64,000 bases of DNA from Trogon surrucura (lineage: Eukaryota; Chordata; Aves; Trogoniformes; Trogonidae): contig CM036618.1 of assembly GCA_020746105.1 (NCBI GenBank), positions 112,661,308-112,725,307 on the forward strand. Direction: 5' to 3'. The notes under the pieces were generated by a model. The model was given only the letters and a program-made list of their open reading frames with translations, did no database searches and had not been told where the DNA came from. Within the stretch, counting starts at the first letter, position 1. Every line of letters starts with the position of its first letter. The translations under genes and the position numbers were made by a program. Below, piece after piece: positions 63,701-64,000 of the stretch.

Positions 63701-64000
63701 GTGGCAGGAACACCTGCCTAGGTATATGGAAAAAGACTTTAAACCCCACTGGACCTACAGCACACGTGGTGAATTTAACAGTAGACCTACTAGCAATTTC
63801 AGTGGGTGAAGTACAGGACATTCCAGCTCCTCTGCTTTATTATGTTTAAACAACTTTGCAACACCCATTCAAAGCCTCTTGATCGATTCTTTGCCTGCAG
63901 TCCCCAGGGTAGTCAACACAAAACACTAAACACCACTCGGGGAACTTGTTACCAGGGCTGAGCAAAGAACAGGACCTCTGTTCTACAAAGTGTTTATGGG
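60729..64000. other. Unique non-coding DNA
   Basis: No gene or classified repeat. A purine-rich stretch at about 61690-61945 leaves long antisense frames (61472-61816 and 61620-62036) open, explained by composition. A short GC-box-like segment (ggggcaggggcgggg, 62796-62810) stands next to ataaaaa but has no other promoter signs. The right edge is cut by the window. Confidence 0.55.

Overview
This is AT-rich, repeat-poor vertebrate DNA, almost certainly from a bird. The evidence is a scatter of CR1 retrotransposon copies, several ending in the diagnostic avian CR1 3' tail (gatcttt..aggtcccttcc..cattctatgattctatg), one alpharetrovirus-like LTR, and no other dominant repeat family. I find no exon of a recognisable host protein-coding gene on either strand. 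The only reading frame with a recognisable protein signature is the C-terminal part of a CR1 ORF2 at 50265-51032. The window is therefore best read as intergenic DNA or the inside of a very large intron. It holds no operons, tRNA or rRNA genes or CRISPR arrays that I can see.

Layout. 1-9.6 kb: three CR1 copies (1201, 3584, 7111) in unique DNA. 9.6-10.2 kb: a very old, decayed amniote-type CR1 on the minus strand. 10.2-28.1 kb: mostly unique DNA with three short CR1 tails (15465, 20009, 22756), a cluster of homeodomain-type sites near 18.7 kb, a small CpG cluster near 21.63 kb, and a palindromic AP-1/RFX-like pair at 26.34 kb. 28.1-28.4 kb: a second old CR1, followed by a G-quadruplex motif at 28.86 kb. 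28.4-49.9 kb: long unique stretch with a G22 run (40.18 kb), a perfect 28-bp palindrome (45.30 kb), a 38-bp tandem duplication (46.6 kb) and a 20-bp-stem hairpin (49.95 kb). 50.2-51.7 kb: the one strongly mobile-element-rich spot, where a young 5'-truncated CR1 (plus strand) lies 19 bp from an endogenous retroviral LTR (minus strand) that keeps its TATA box, poly(A) signal and adjoining polypurine tract. 51.7-64 kb: unique DNA with small tandem repeats and a dense cluster of regulatory-looking motifs at 59.9-60.2 kb, including an exon-like interval with a good acceptor and donor.

The elements record insertions of different ages: the decayed copies at 9.6 and 28.1 kb are oldest, the 1.2, 7.1 and 15.5 kb copies are intermediate, and the closely matching copies at 3.6, 22.8 and 50.3-51.1 kb, plus the LTR, are youngest. 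I see no convincing undescribed biological system. The most checkable leads are the retroelement pair at 50-51.7 kb, the motif cluster at 59.9-60.2 kb, the hairpin at 49.95 kb and the 28-bp palindrome at 45.3 kb.
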